Part shown: one piece after another, positions 40,021 to 47,931 of the stretch
Layout: every line of letters begins with the position of its first letter
How positions within the stretch are numbered: position 1 is the first letter of the stretch
Program-made: the position numbers and the translations under genes
The notes under the pieces: model-generated
What the model was told of the DNA's origin: nothing
Seen by the model: only the letters and a program-made list of their open reading frames with translations
Database searches by the model: none
Source of the DNA: a virus
Direction: 5' to 3' (one strand)
DNA: 48,628 bases
Virus record (IMG/VR): IMGVR_UViG_3300033146_003710
Coordinates: 1 to 48,628 of that record

Positions 40021-41049
40021 ATGATTAAAAAACACGAACTAAATGATTTAAAAAATCAATTAATTGATTTTTTAGAACCAATTTCAGATACATTTGATAT
40101 TGTACTACATGACCTCGGCTCAATTCGACAAATGAGACAATCATTACAATATAATACAATTAAATCTAAGGACGAAACAAAGGATTTAGACGTATTAATT
40201 GTTAGTAAAAGCAATGTATTAACAAATGAATTAGATGTCCTTAAAACGCATTTAAACGATGCTGTCATTGATTATAATGTCCACTTTGGCAATGTAGTCA
40301 CATTTTATTTCATATTCAATGATAATCCAGTTCATATTGATTTGATGATTGCAGCAAAAAATATATATGTTACTAATTATCTCACCACATTGCGTTTTTA
40401 TTCAAATGAAAAATTTGATAAAAATAATCATGAAAATTTTAAAGGATTACATCGAACTGAATTGATTAGAAGTTTTCTAAAGTCGCATGGGTTCATCTTA
40501 GGTGATACCTCATTAAAGCGATATATTTTAAAAGACGAGTTTAAGACATTAAAGTTAGACATATTGCGAGATGTATTAACTAAAAAAGCAAATAGAGCAA
40601 AAAAACAAGAAACAACCCGTACATATGAATACTTAAAATCATTTACTATCACGGATTGGTTTAACTTTTTAAATAACAGAATTGAAAAAGATAATGATGA
40701 TTGGTATTTAACAAATAGATATAATTTATTTGGTATTACTGATTATAAATTAAATAAACTTATTGTTGAATTGTTATTTGATAGGAAAACATTTGACAAT
40801 CATGCTTGGAATTATACTCTCAAAAAATATATTAATCTTGAATTTAATTTTAATGATAATTTTGATACATTTGAAACAACATTAAAATCATTGCAGTATG
40901 TTGTAAATCCTGAAAATTTACAATTCATTTTAAGTGATTATATTGCTGAATTACAACGGAAAAATGTAGATTATTATTTTACCTCTGTATTTGAATTAAT
41001 ACATGAGTTATATCCTTTCATTGAAATTCCAGAACCAATACTATTTTAA
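40021..41049 (+). CDS. Pol-beta-superfamily nucleotidyltransferase
   Basis: 342 aa. Catalytic pattern GS at 33-34 (LHDLGSIRQM), the metal-binding pair DLD at 55-57 (TKDLDVLIVS) and the third acid in VHIDLMIA (Asp107) identify the fold. TLRFYSNEKFDKN and the following helix recall the palm of family X DNA polymerases. The C-terminal 170 residues are helical and unassigned. It could add nucleotides to DNA or RNA ends; substrate unknown. It begins a run with a phosphoesterase and a ligase-like gene. Confidence 0.7.
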   Translation: MIKKHELNDLKNQLIDFLEPISDTFDIVLHDLGSIRQMRQSLQYNTIKSKDETKDLDVLIVSKSNVLTNELDVLKTHLNDAVIDYNVHFGNVVTFYFIFNDNPVHIDLMIAAKNIYVTNYLTTLRFYSNEKFDKNNHENFKGLHRTELIRSFLKSHGFILGDTSLKRYILKDEFKTLKLDILRDVLTKKANRAKKQETTRTYEYLKSFTITDWFNFLNNRIEKDNDDWYLTNRYNLFGITDYKLNKLIVELLFDRKTFDNHAWNYTLKKYINLEFNFNDNFDTFETTLKSLQYVVNPENLQFILSDYIAELQRKNVDYYFTSVFELIHELYPFIEIPEPILF

Positions 41050-41071
41050 TTATATTAATAAAAACAACAAT

Positions 41072-41551
41072 ATGGCTAGAATTTTCATAATTTCAGATTT
41101 ACATTTAAGTCATAAAAATGAAGCAATAAGACGTGGATTTAAAACAGTTGAAGCCCACGACAATTATATTATATCCAGTTGGAATAGTGTTGTAAATAAA
41201 AAAGATATTGTTTGGATACTGGGCGATATAACAATGGAAAAATCAAGTCCATATTATTTACTAGATAAATTGAATGGAACTAAGAAAGTTGTACTTGGCA
41301 ATCATGATAAGCCACAACATGTAACTGAACTATTGAAATATGTAACGCAAGTAGGTGGGGTAGTCATGTATAAAGGATTATTATTAACTCATTTCCCAAT
41401 ACATGAAAGTGAATTAAAACGATGTCATAAAAATATACATGGTCATTTGCACAAACGAATACTTGAAAATAAAAAATATGCAAATGTTTCATGTGAAATT
41501 GTAAATTATATTCCACAGTTAATAACAAAATACATGGATTATGGAAATTAA
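41072..41551 (+). CDS. calcineurin-like metallophosphoesterase
   Basis: 159 aa from ATG 41072. The motifs are complete: FIISDLHLSH (Asp9, His11), WILGDIT, VLGNHDKP, LLTHFP and HGHLHKR. It belongs to the small bacterial/phage phosphoesterase group whose members act on phosphomonoesters or phosphodiesters with two metals. Placed between a nucleotidyltransferase and a ligase-like gene, it may trim nucleic-acid ends (inference). Its 3' end overlaps the ligase-like gene. Confidence 0.85.
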   Translation: MARIFIISDLHLSHKNEAIRRGFKTVEAHDNYIISSWNSVVNKKDIVWILGDITMEKSSPYYLLDKLNGTKKVVLGNHDKPQHVTELLKYVTQVGGVVMYKGLLLTHFPIHESELKRCHKNIHGHLHKRILENKKYANVSCEIVNYIPQLITKYMDYGN

Positions 41552-42686
41552 AAGAATGAAATCAATTATTCATTTAGATGAAATGAAGCCAGTTGACTTT
41601 ATATCATTTTTGAATGAATATATAATAGGTACAAATGTAAGTATAAGTGAAAAGGTTGATGGACAAAATATAAGTTTTGGTAGTTTCGATGGTAAGTTTT
41701 TTACAAAATCAAAAAACTCAAATCCTGTTTATGATTCTGATTTCTATTCCAATAATGAACACATGTTTGGATTTAAACAAGTACATGATTTATGCCACAA
41801 TTATATTACTCATGAGGACGATTTTCAATTGTTTTTTGAATTATTTGCAAATTCTACTCCAAACTCAATTAATTATGATTTAATAACTACATTTCCTACA
41901 TTAGTATTATTAAGTGATGTATCTATTGATATTAGGACATCACTTAATATATTACCAGTAACTGTAATTGATAAACAGCAAATAGAATATAAAATAATTG
42001 AGTTTAATAGATTAGATGAATATATTAAACTTTACAATAATCACAAGTCAAATTTCAGAAAGCGAAACAATAACATTAAAAAGATTAAATCACGATTAAT
42101 TAATATTCAGAATGATATAAAGTTACAATTTTTAACTACATTATCCCCAAAAATATCATATTTATCAACCATAGTAAGTCCAGAAGGATTAATAATTGAA
42201 ACTGACAATTACAGTGTGAAATTAGTTGATAAAAATAAGTTTACTGAAATTAATAAAGAAAATCACGCAACATCATCAAAATTAAAACAATTACGAAAAA
42301 AATTTAATCGTGAAATTATTACAGAAATATTTTATGATGCTGATATATTACTTGATAAAAAAAAGCGACTACAAATTATTGCTGAATATGCATTAATAAA
42401 TCCAAATAAATCATTTTTAAATATTATATTTTCTGATATTACTAAAGAGCATGGAACATTAGAATTTTATAATAGTGTGGCATATTTAGTAGCTCAAATT
42501 CAATACAAATATCTCAAATTATTACAACAAATAAATAATGAATGGTGTAATTTAGATAAAACAAATATAAGTAATATAATTCAATTATCAACAACAAATT
42601 ATATTACAACACTTACAGATATATTTACAAATCAAATTAACAATTATAACGAATTACTAATTAAAATTAACATAAATGACGCATAA
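41541..42686 (+). CDS. ATP-dependent RNA/DNA ligase-like nucleotidyltransferase
   Basis: 381 aa. The adenylation motif I is SEKVDGQNIS (Lys38). A motif III-like FELFAN, motif IV PEGLIIET and motif V YSVKLVDKNKF follow in order, as in T4 RNA ligase 2-type and small DNA ligases. The C-terminal about 150 residues are helical and not a clear OB fold, which leans towards RNA-ligase-type enzymes. A second ATG at 41556, after the upstream stop, is an alternative start. Seals nicks or broken RNA; the substrate is not determined. Confidence 0.75.
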   Translation: MEIKRMKSIIHLDEMKPVDFISFLNEYIIGTNVSISEKVDGQNISFGSFDGKFFTKSKNSNPVYDSDFYSNNEHMFGFKQVHDLCHNYITHEDDFQLFFELFANSTPNSINYDLITTFPTLVLLSDVSIDIRTSLNILPVTVIDKQQIEYKIIEFNRLDEYIKLYNNHKSNFRKRNNNIKKIKSRLINIQNDIKLQFLTTLSPKISYLSTIVSPEGLIIETDNYSVKLVDKNKFTEINKENHATSSKLKQLRKKFNREIITEIFYDADILLDKKKRLQIIAEYALINPNKSFLNIIFSDITKEHGTLEFYNSVAYLVAQIQYKYLKLLQQINNEWCNLDKTNISNIIQLSTTNYITTLTDIFTNQINNYNELLIKININDA

Positions 42687-43198
42687 TGAATTAGTAGAAA
42701 GTGATTATGTATTAACACCAGAATGGTGTGCAAAAGACATGATTAAATTTTTTAACCCAGTTGGTAAAATTCTTGACCCATGTCGGGGGTTAAATAAAGT
42801 ATTTTATAATAATTTACCAACTGCAGATTATTGTGAAATACAAGAAAATAAAAATTTTTTTGAATATAATAATAAAATAGATTGGATTATTAGTAATCCA
42901 CCATATTCAATTTTTAAAGATTGGATGATACATAGTTATAAAATTGCAGACAATATTGTTTATTTGTTACCAATCTTTAAAACATTTAATGCACTCGGAT
43001 TGATTCGATTATATAAAAAACACGGTTGGATTAAACACATTCGTGTATATGATTCAGGTCATTCAATTGAATCAGGAATTCCATGGGCTAGAAGCAGACC
43101 TATTGTTGCTGTATATTTTAAAAAAGGATATACTGGTGATACTACTTGGAGTTTTTACAATAAATTAGAAACAATTAATTAAAATTAACATAAATGAC
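42658..43198 (+). repeat. 23-bp direct repeats flanking a methyltransferase gene
   Basis: The sequences at 42658-42680 and 43176-43198 are identical over 23 bp and contain the ATGAC start context of both the methyltransferase gene and the following gene. They bracket the methyltransferase gene almost exactly. The span given runs from first to second copy. Confidence 0.9.
42676..43182 (+). CDS. small N6-adenine-type DNA methyltransferase
   Basis: 168 aa. A motif I-like ILDPCRGLN (32-40) and catalytic NPPYS (74-78) in WIISNPPYSIFKDW, in the order typical of short phage adenine methylases. There is no separate target-recognition domain, so specificity may be low. Its start lies in the end of the ligase-like gene, inside the first copy of a 23-bp direct repeat. 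It probably arrived as a cassette. Confidence 0.8.
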   Translation: MTHNELVESDYVLTPEWCAKDMIKFFNPVGKILDPCRGLNKVFYNNLPTADYCEIQENKNFFEYNNKIDWIISNPPYSIFKDWMIHSYKIADNIVYLLPIFKTFNALGLIRLYKKHGWIKHIRVYDSGHSIESGIPWARSRPIVAVYFKKGYTGDTTWSFYNKLETIN

Positions 43199-43514
43199 TA
43201 AAGAAAAAAAAGAATTATTTTTAAAATACAAAAATGGAGTATTAGCCCAATATTCAACAGCAAAAACATTTTATTGTAATGTATTTAATGGATTCTATGT
43301 TTCAGATGAAAATGGATTACAGCTTATTCCATCGGAATTAACAATAGATAATAAAAAAACAATATTTGATGCTTGGAAATTTGCATATAAAAATATGAAA
43401 TTTATTGAAAAATATGATGAAATTAATCGTAATACAATTATTAGAAATACTCGAAATTTTAATAATAATTCCAAAGCAAAATCAAAACTGCAATTATTAA
43501 AATCACAACATTAA
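43194..43514 (+). CDS. hypothetical protein, 106 aa
   Basis: MTKEKKELFLKYKNGVLAQYSTAKTFYCNVFNGFYVSDENG..., basic, with a lysine/asparagine-rich tail. Its start lies in the second copy of the 23-bp repeat, so it probably once followed the ligase-like gene directly. No known domain. Confidence 0.6.
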   Translation: MTKEKKELFLKYKNGVLAQYSTAKTFYCNVFNGFYVSDENGLQLIPSELTIDNKKTIFDAWKFAYKNMKFIEKYDEINRNTIIRNTRNFNNNSKAKSKLQLLKSQH

Positions 43515-43550
43515 TTTGCATAATCCAGATTTTTTTATTATAATATAACA

Positions 43551-44084
43551 ATGACAACGTTATACAATATAAATTTTAATGATATTGATGATTTTCAAAC
43601 ACTCGAAAATTTAATCGAATTAAGTGAACATGAAATATTGAATAGAAATATTGAATATTTTTGGTCAATATTACCAATAAAAATGAAAAAATCATTATTT
43701 GGTAATAGTATTAATGCGTTATACGATACCACATCAATATTAACTGATAATGAATATGCAATAATGCATAATTTATTTTCTAATGGGTTATTTGCTGATT
43801 TAGAAGATTTTTTTATCAATAAATACAACAAAGAACAACAGATTAATAATCCTACGGATAATTTTGTTGATTTTATATCAAAAGTTAAATATTCAACTGA
43901 TATATTAGTCGTGTTATCATTTGATAACTATATTTTTGTAGGGTCTAAAAGTAAGCGAATAATAAAAAAACATATTAGCTATTTAAACAGAACTAATACA
44001 TTAACAGTAGTTGATAAATTTAAAATTAAAACAGGATTTTTGCAATTTTCAACAATATATATATTAAAAAAACATGAAAAATAA
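43551..44084 (+). CDS. hypothetical protein, 177 aa
   Basis: MTTLYNINFNDIDDFQTLENLIELSEHEILNRNIEYFW..., a helical acidic N-terminal half and a beta-rich basic C-terminal half. A TTTG at 43515-43518 with an AT-rich stretch downstream may be a weak promoter. It overlaps the next gene by 11 bp. Function unknown. Confidence 0.6.
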   Translation: MTTLYNINFNDIDDFQTLENLIELSEHEILNRNIEYFWSILPIKMKKSLFGNSINALYDTTSILTDNEYAIMHNLFSNGLFADLEDFFINKYNKEQQINNPTDNFVDFISKVKYSTDILVVLSFDNYIFVGSKSKRIIKKHISYLNRTNTLTVVDKFKIKTGFLQFSTIYILKKHEK

Positions 44085-44442
44085 ATTTTTAGATACAATC
44101 CAAGATAAATTATTATTAGCTATTTTGTTATTATTAATTTTAAGTACTTTCAGAACATGTTCAACAAATTCAGATTTAGAATTAGTACTTAAAACAAATA
44201 AAAAACAGTCAGAACAAATAACTCAATTACAAACTGAAATTGAATTAAAAGCGGATTCTGAATATTTAGATTTACAATTAGAAAAAACCACAATTCAAAT
44301 ATCAAATCATATTTTATATAATTGGAATGCTGTTATTAGAACAAAAGAAAGACCAGATGATATTATGAATGAATATATTAAACAATTAAAAATAATTAAC
44401 ATCAAATTAAAAGAATATGAAAAAAATAAACAAAATAGATAA
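44074..44442 (+). CDS. single-pass membrane coiled-coil protein, 122 aa
   Basis: MKNKFLDTIQDKLLLAILLLLILSTFRTC is a membrane helix near the N-terminus. A coiled coil (ELVLKTNKKQSEQITQLQTEIELKADSEYLDLQLEK) and a charged tail follow. The layout is like small phage membrane proteins, including some spanin-like ones, but no diagnostic motif is present. It overlaps the next gene. Confidence 0.6.
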   Translation: MKNKFLDTIQDKLLLAILLLLILSTFRTCSTNSDLELVLKTNKKQSEQITQLQTEIELKADSEYLDLQLEKTTIQISNHILYNWNAVIRTKERPDDIMNEYIKQLKIINIKLKEYEKNKQNR

Positions 44443-44638
44443 ATTCTTTATTGCTACATTTAGTATATTATATGTATGGGTATCAGTTGCAAGTTTTTTC
44501 CACCTTGTTAGTTTTTTTCAATTAACAAATCCGTCTATCATATTAGCTTATTTTGCTGCAATTGGATTTGAAATTGGTGCGGCGGCATCCTTATCTGCAA
44601 TTGCCCTAGGAAGTAGAATGAATCCCCATACAATATAG
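44417..44638 (+). CDS. N-terminal part of a split multi-pass membrane protein, 73 aa
   Basis: Two membrane helices are visible (FFIATFSILYVWVSVASFFHLVSFF and SIILAYFAAIGFEIGAAASL). It stops at TAG 44636-44638 after SRMNPHTI. The downstream ORF, in another frame, begins with a third helix and reads as its natural continuation. A perfect 10-bp hairpin surrounds the junction. Either a mutation split the gene or ribosomes are recoded here. Function unknown. Confidence 0.6.
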   Translation: MKKINKIDKFFIATFSILYVWVSVASFFHLVSFFQLTNPSIILAYFAAIGFEIGAAASLSAIALGSRMNPHTI

Positions 44639-44647
44639 GGATTCATT
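44617..44647 (+). other. 10-bp hairpin at the junction of the split membrane gene
   Basis: AATGAATCCC (44617-44626) pairs with GGGATTCATT (44638-44647) around an 11-nt loop that holds the last sense codon ATA and most of the TAG stop. Another ATA codon, in the frame of the downstream ORF, begins at 44649. Confidence 0.7.
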
Positions 44648-44669
44648 CATACTAATAACAACTATACAA

Positions 44670-45218
44670 ATGTTAGGTAATATGTTTTTTGCATATACAA
44701 ATGCACATGAGGATTATAAATTTCTGATGGAATTATTATCATTATATACTGAAGATGAAATATACCAAAAGCGAATATTATCAATAATACAAGGTGCAAC
44801 ATTGCCAGTTATTGCATTGGGATTTATAAAGGCATTAAATGACTATGTTAAAAATATTTTAAATCCAAATACAGAAATAGAAATAAAAAATAACAATACA
44901 AGTGAAAATGATAAATTAAATGAAGAATTAAATGAAATTCAACATAATTTTGAACCAACATTTTTAAATGATGCAAGAAAATTAACAACTAAAACAATAA
45001 CCAAACAACCAGATAATATTGAAACAAAGATTCAACCAGAAATAGTTAAAATTAAAACTCCAGATGTTAAAGTTAAAAAACGAGGAAGACCAAGAAAAGT
45101 AACAAAAAAAACAAGCAAAAAGAAAGAAACAGATAAAATAAGAAATAAGCGATTTATTGATAGAACTAATTTAGATAATATATTATCTGGTACTGATTTA
45201 TCATCATTTAAAAAATAA
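44670..45218 (+). CDS. C-terminal part of a split membrane protein with basic tail, 182 aa
   Basis: From the ATG, MLGNMFFAYTNAHEDYKFLMELL; upstream in the same frame, FILITTIQ completes a membrane helix, suggesting the gene once joined the preceding ORF. A further hydrophobic segment (GATLPVIALGFIKAL) follows, then a long soluble tail with an AT-hook-like KKRGRPRKVTKKTSKKK. That pattern could hold DNA near the membrane. Role unknown. Confidence 0.6.
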   Translation: MLGNMFFAYTNAHEDYKFLMELLSLYTEDEIYQKRILSIIQGATLPVIALGFIKALNDYVKNILNPNTEIEIKNNNTSENDKLNEELNEIQHNFEPTFLNDARKLTTKTITKQPDNIETKIQPEIVKIKTPDVKVKKRGRPRKVTKKTSKKKETDKIRNKRFIDRTNLDNILSGTDLSSFKK

Positions 45219-45224
45219 AAATAA

Positions 45225-45797
45225 ATGAGAATTATAAAATTTGAAAAGTTAAAACCAGCAGTACACAATGTAGTTACATCTGATGAATTAACAACATGCA
45301 TTAAAAAAATGAATGAATTACTGTTAGATAGTCATTCATTTATAACATCAAATATGATTGGATATAACAATTTAAGAATTATTTTACTTAAAATTGATAG
45401 ACCAACTATACTAGTAAATCCAAAAATTACTCATTATGGGAAATTCACAACCACAAATTTCCCAGATACATGTTTAATGTATCCGAATGAATTAATTAAA
45501 ACAACTCGCAATACTAGAATTATTGTTACTGCTGATAATCATGAAAATCCAATTATATTTGGAATTGATAAAGTAATAGAAAATACAGATGTAAATAAAA
45601 TGTTAGAATCTGGATATATTCAACATGCAATTGATGTTTTGCATGGCAAATCTATGTTCTATCATCAAACTACAATATTAGAAAAAAACATTAAAAAAAA
45701 TCAATTTATTGAAGTAGAAAAAGATAATATTGTTAAAAAAATAAAAGGACAATTCTTATATCGAGAATTAAGTTTAGGATATAAATTAAAACAATAA
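45225..45797 (+). CDS. peptide-deformylase-like protein lacking catalytic residues
   Basis: 190 aa with deformylase layout: a glycine-type motif 1 position (ITSNMIGYNNLRI), motif 2 DTCLMYP around Cys83 (normally EGCLS) and motif 3 QHAIDVLHG at 133-141 (normally QHExDHLxG). The catalytic Glu is Ala135 and the second metal-binding His is Val138. Active deformylase, which removes the formyl group from new proteins and is known in marine phages, is therefore unlikely. It may be a decoy, a binding protein or a decaying gene. Confidence 0.65.
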   Translation: MRIIKFEKLKPAVHNVVTSDELTTCIKKMNELLLDSHSFITSNMIGYNNLRIILLKIDRPTILVNPKITHYGKFTTTNFPDTCLMYPNELIKTTRNTRIIVTADNHENPIIFGIDKVIENTDVNKMLESGYIQHAIDVLHGKSMFYHQTTILEKNIKKNQFIEVEKDNIVKKIKGQFLYRELSLGYKLKQ

Positions 45798-45804
45798 GTT
45801 AAAA

Positions 45805-46488
45805 ATGAAAAAATACATAAATATAAAATTATCAGCGGAGGAATTAGTAGAAAATTTTAAAAAACTTCGCAAATTAATATCAATATTTTCAATTGAACGA
45901 CAAGAATTATTAAACAAATTCATGGATGATTTTGAAGAAAAGTTTTTAATTTGTCCTGCTGCATCACGAACACACCACCATGGTGCTTTTCCTGGAGGAT
46001 TAGTAGTACACACTTTAAATGTATGTAAAAATTTTCATATCTTATATGATATGCGAAAAAATCAAGGTGAAAACATGAATGGATATACACTTGAAAGTGG
46101 ATTATTTTGTGCATTAGTTCATGATTTTGGTAAACTTGGCACATTAGAGCATGATTATTATGTTCCAAGTACAAGTGATTGGCATATGAAAAATCAAGGC
46201 AAAATATATGACTTAAATCCTGCAATTGACTTTATGCCGCATGAGCATCGTTCTATTTATCTATTACAAAAATATGGAATTAAATTAACTCAAATTGAAT
46301 GGACTTCAATTATAACTCACGCTGGAATGTTTGATGAGGCAAATAAGAGATATTGGATGCCATACCAACAGGCTGATATATTTAAAACAAACTTACCGTA
46401 TATATTACATGATGCTGATATGTTATCATACAGGCAAGAATTAGATAGTGAAAAAATTATTAATCCAAATAAAATTGAAACAATATGA
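45805..46488 (+). CDS. HD-domain phosphohydrolase
   Basis: 227 aa. An N-terminal RTHHHGAFPGGLVVHTLNV (His57-59, His69), the HD pair in CALVHDFGKLG (His106-Asp107), PHEHRSIYLL, ITHAG and ILHDADMLSYR form a complete HD metal site. The layout resembles the HD domain of YhaM-type 3'-5' exoribonucleases and related nucleotide hydrolases, without the OB domain. Substrate unknown. Its ATGATT end overlaps the next gene. Confidence 0.8.
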   Translation: MKKYINIKLSAEELVENFKKLRKLISIFSIERQELLNKFMDDFEEKFLICPAASRTHHHGAFPGGLVVHTLNVCKNFHILYDMRKNQGENMNGYTLESGLFCALVHDFGKLGTLEHDYYVPSTSDWHMKNQGKIYDLNPAIDFMPHEHRSIYLLQKYGIKLTQIEWTSIITHAGMFDEANKRYWMPYQQADIFKTNLPYILHDADMLSYRQELDSEKIINPNKIETI

Positions 46489-46850
46489 TTGCAACAATAA
46501 TAATATTATCTATTTTTGTATTTATTTTACTTGGATTATTATATATGTATATTACTAGATATAATATAGTAAAAATAGATTATGATGAACTAGAACCAAA
46601 ATTCAAATACATTTCAAGTCGAATTACGTTTATAGGTAACAAATTAAAGGTTATTGATGCTAGTGGTCATTTTGAATCAGATGATGAAGTTGGATTTTTC
46701 TTTACTGAATTAAAAGCATTACAATTAATGTTAGCTGAATATAATGCCTTTTTTTATCAAATAGGCGATGAAAATTTAGTCAAACAAATGACAAAAATAA
46801 AACAACAATTAAATGAATTAGAAAATAATAGTTCTAATTCAGAATTTTAA
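46485..46850 (+). CDS. single-pass membrane protein, 121 aa
   Basis: MIATIIILSIFVFILLGLLYMYITRY is an N-terminal membrane helix. A helical, acidic cytoplasmic domain (ELKALQLMLAEYNAFFYQIGDENLVKQM) follows. Overlaps the HD gene by 4 bp and precedes the sigma-factor gene by 9 bp. Function unknown. Confidence 0.65.
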   Translation: MIATIIILSIFVFILLGLLYMYITRYNIVKIDYDELEPKFKYISSRITFIGNKLKVIDASGHFESDDEVGFFFTELKALQLMLAEYNAFFYQIGDENLVKQMTKIKQQLNELENNSSNSEF

Positions 46851-46859
46851 TATTTATAT

Positions 46860-47564
46860 ATGGCAAATTATTTTACACTGGATACTCAAAATGCAATTAT
46901 TGCATATAATAAAGAAACAAATCCAACAATAAAGAATAAAATTTTTAAAGATGGTATCCAATCTGCATTTTATAAATTAACAGAATTTCAAGTTAATAAA
47001 TATCAGGCATATCGAATTGCAGAAGGATTTGAATCAGCACAGCATTTAGTAATAAATCATTTGTTAAAAAACATTCATAAATATGATGTTAATATTGCGA
47101 AGGCATTTTCATTCTTTACATTCATAACAAATACATTCATATGGAATGAACTTAAAAAAGCACAGAAAAAAACAGTAATTCATACTGAATTAACAACTAT
47201 TAAAGATTTTACCCAAAATGATGATGAATATGAAGACCACAAAAGACGTGAACTATTCACACAAATAGTAGAATACTTTGATGAAAATTTATATAACTTG
47301 TTTGATAATAAACAAGAAATTCTAGTAGTTGAAGCATGGTTAGTATTACTAATGCGGTATCAAAACTTAGAAATTTTCAATAAAAAAGCATTATACTTAC
47401 AGGTGCGGGAATTATGTAGATTAGAAAAATCAACAATTGTAACCAAAGTTGTATTCAAAATGAAAACTATTTTTAAGCACTTATTAGAAAAATCAAAAAA
47501 AGAAGGATACTTTGATATGACATATATTCCAGATGTTAATAAATTAATTAAAATCAAAAAATAA
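46860..47564 (+). CDS. late-transcription sigma factor, T4 gp55-like
   Basis: 234 aa, somewhat longer than T4 gp55. The segment FESAQHLVINHLLKNIHKYDVNIAKAFSFFTFITNTFIWNELKKAQKK follows the sigma-region-2 pattern of gp55 (helix, kFD, an aromatic FsYf-like helix, then a basic patch). There is no clear region 4, as in gp55, which relies on a clamp-loaded coactivator. It would direct host RNA polymerase to late promoters with a short TATAAATA-type box. Leftward virion operons here carry similar boxes upstream. Assignment rests on pattern, not on alignment. Confidence 0.65.
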   Translation: MANYFTLDTQNAIIAYNKETNPTIKNKIFKDGIQSAFYKLTEFQVNKYQAYRIAEGFESAQHLVINHLLKNIHKYDVNIAKAFSFFTFITNTFIWNELKKAQKKTVIHTELTTIKDFTQNDDEYEDHKRRELFTQIVEYFDENLYNLFDNKQEILVVEAWLVLLMRYQNLEIFNKKALYLQVRELCRLEKSTIVTKVVFKMKTIFKHLLEKSKKEGYFDMTYIPDVNKLIKIKK

Positions 47565-47568
47565 TAAT

Positions 47569-47931
47569 ATGTACAAAATAACAGATACAATTGAAGTAGG
47601 ATATGCAGGAGTAAATAGTAAAGGTGCAACAGTTGAAATTACCTTTGAATTTTTAGATTATGATACATCATTGCGAAGTAAATCAAAAAAATTAATTGAT
47701 AACTTAGACCACAGTCTTATTACTGATAATTTAAAAATGATAGAATTATCTGAAAGATATTTCTTGCTGAATGAATTAACAAATATATTTAATGATATAA
47801 ATATAATATTACATTATCTTATTCAACAATCTAAATTAAATGTATTACAGACATTTATCAAAATAAATGATGAGGAAGTTTGTGCAATTGACTATTCTAA
47901 TAATTCAGTTATTAAAATGAATACAACATGA
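47569..47931 (+). CDS. hypothetical protein, 120 aa (faint resemblance to the QueD T-fold)
   Basis: ATVEITFEFLDYDTSLRSKSKKLIDNLDHSLITDN recalls the D...L...V...LDH.LLND stretch of 6-carboxytetrahydropterin synthase (QueD), and IKINDEEVCAIDYS could match its final strand. The zinc-binding HGH is absent, so activity is unlikely. I treat the protein as unknown. It overlaps the next methyltransferase gene (ATGA). Confidence 0.5.
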   Translation: MYKITDTIEVGYAGVNSKGATVEITFEFLDYDTSLRSKSKKLIDNLDHSLITDNLKMIELSERYFLLNELTNIFNDINIILHYLIQQSKLNVLQTFIKINDEEVCAIDYSNNSVIKMNTT

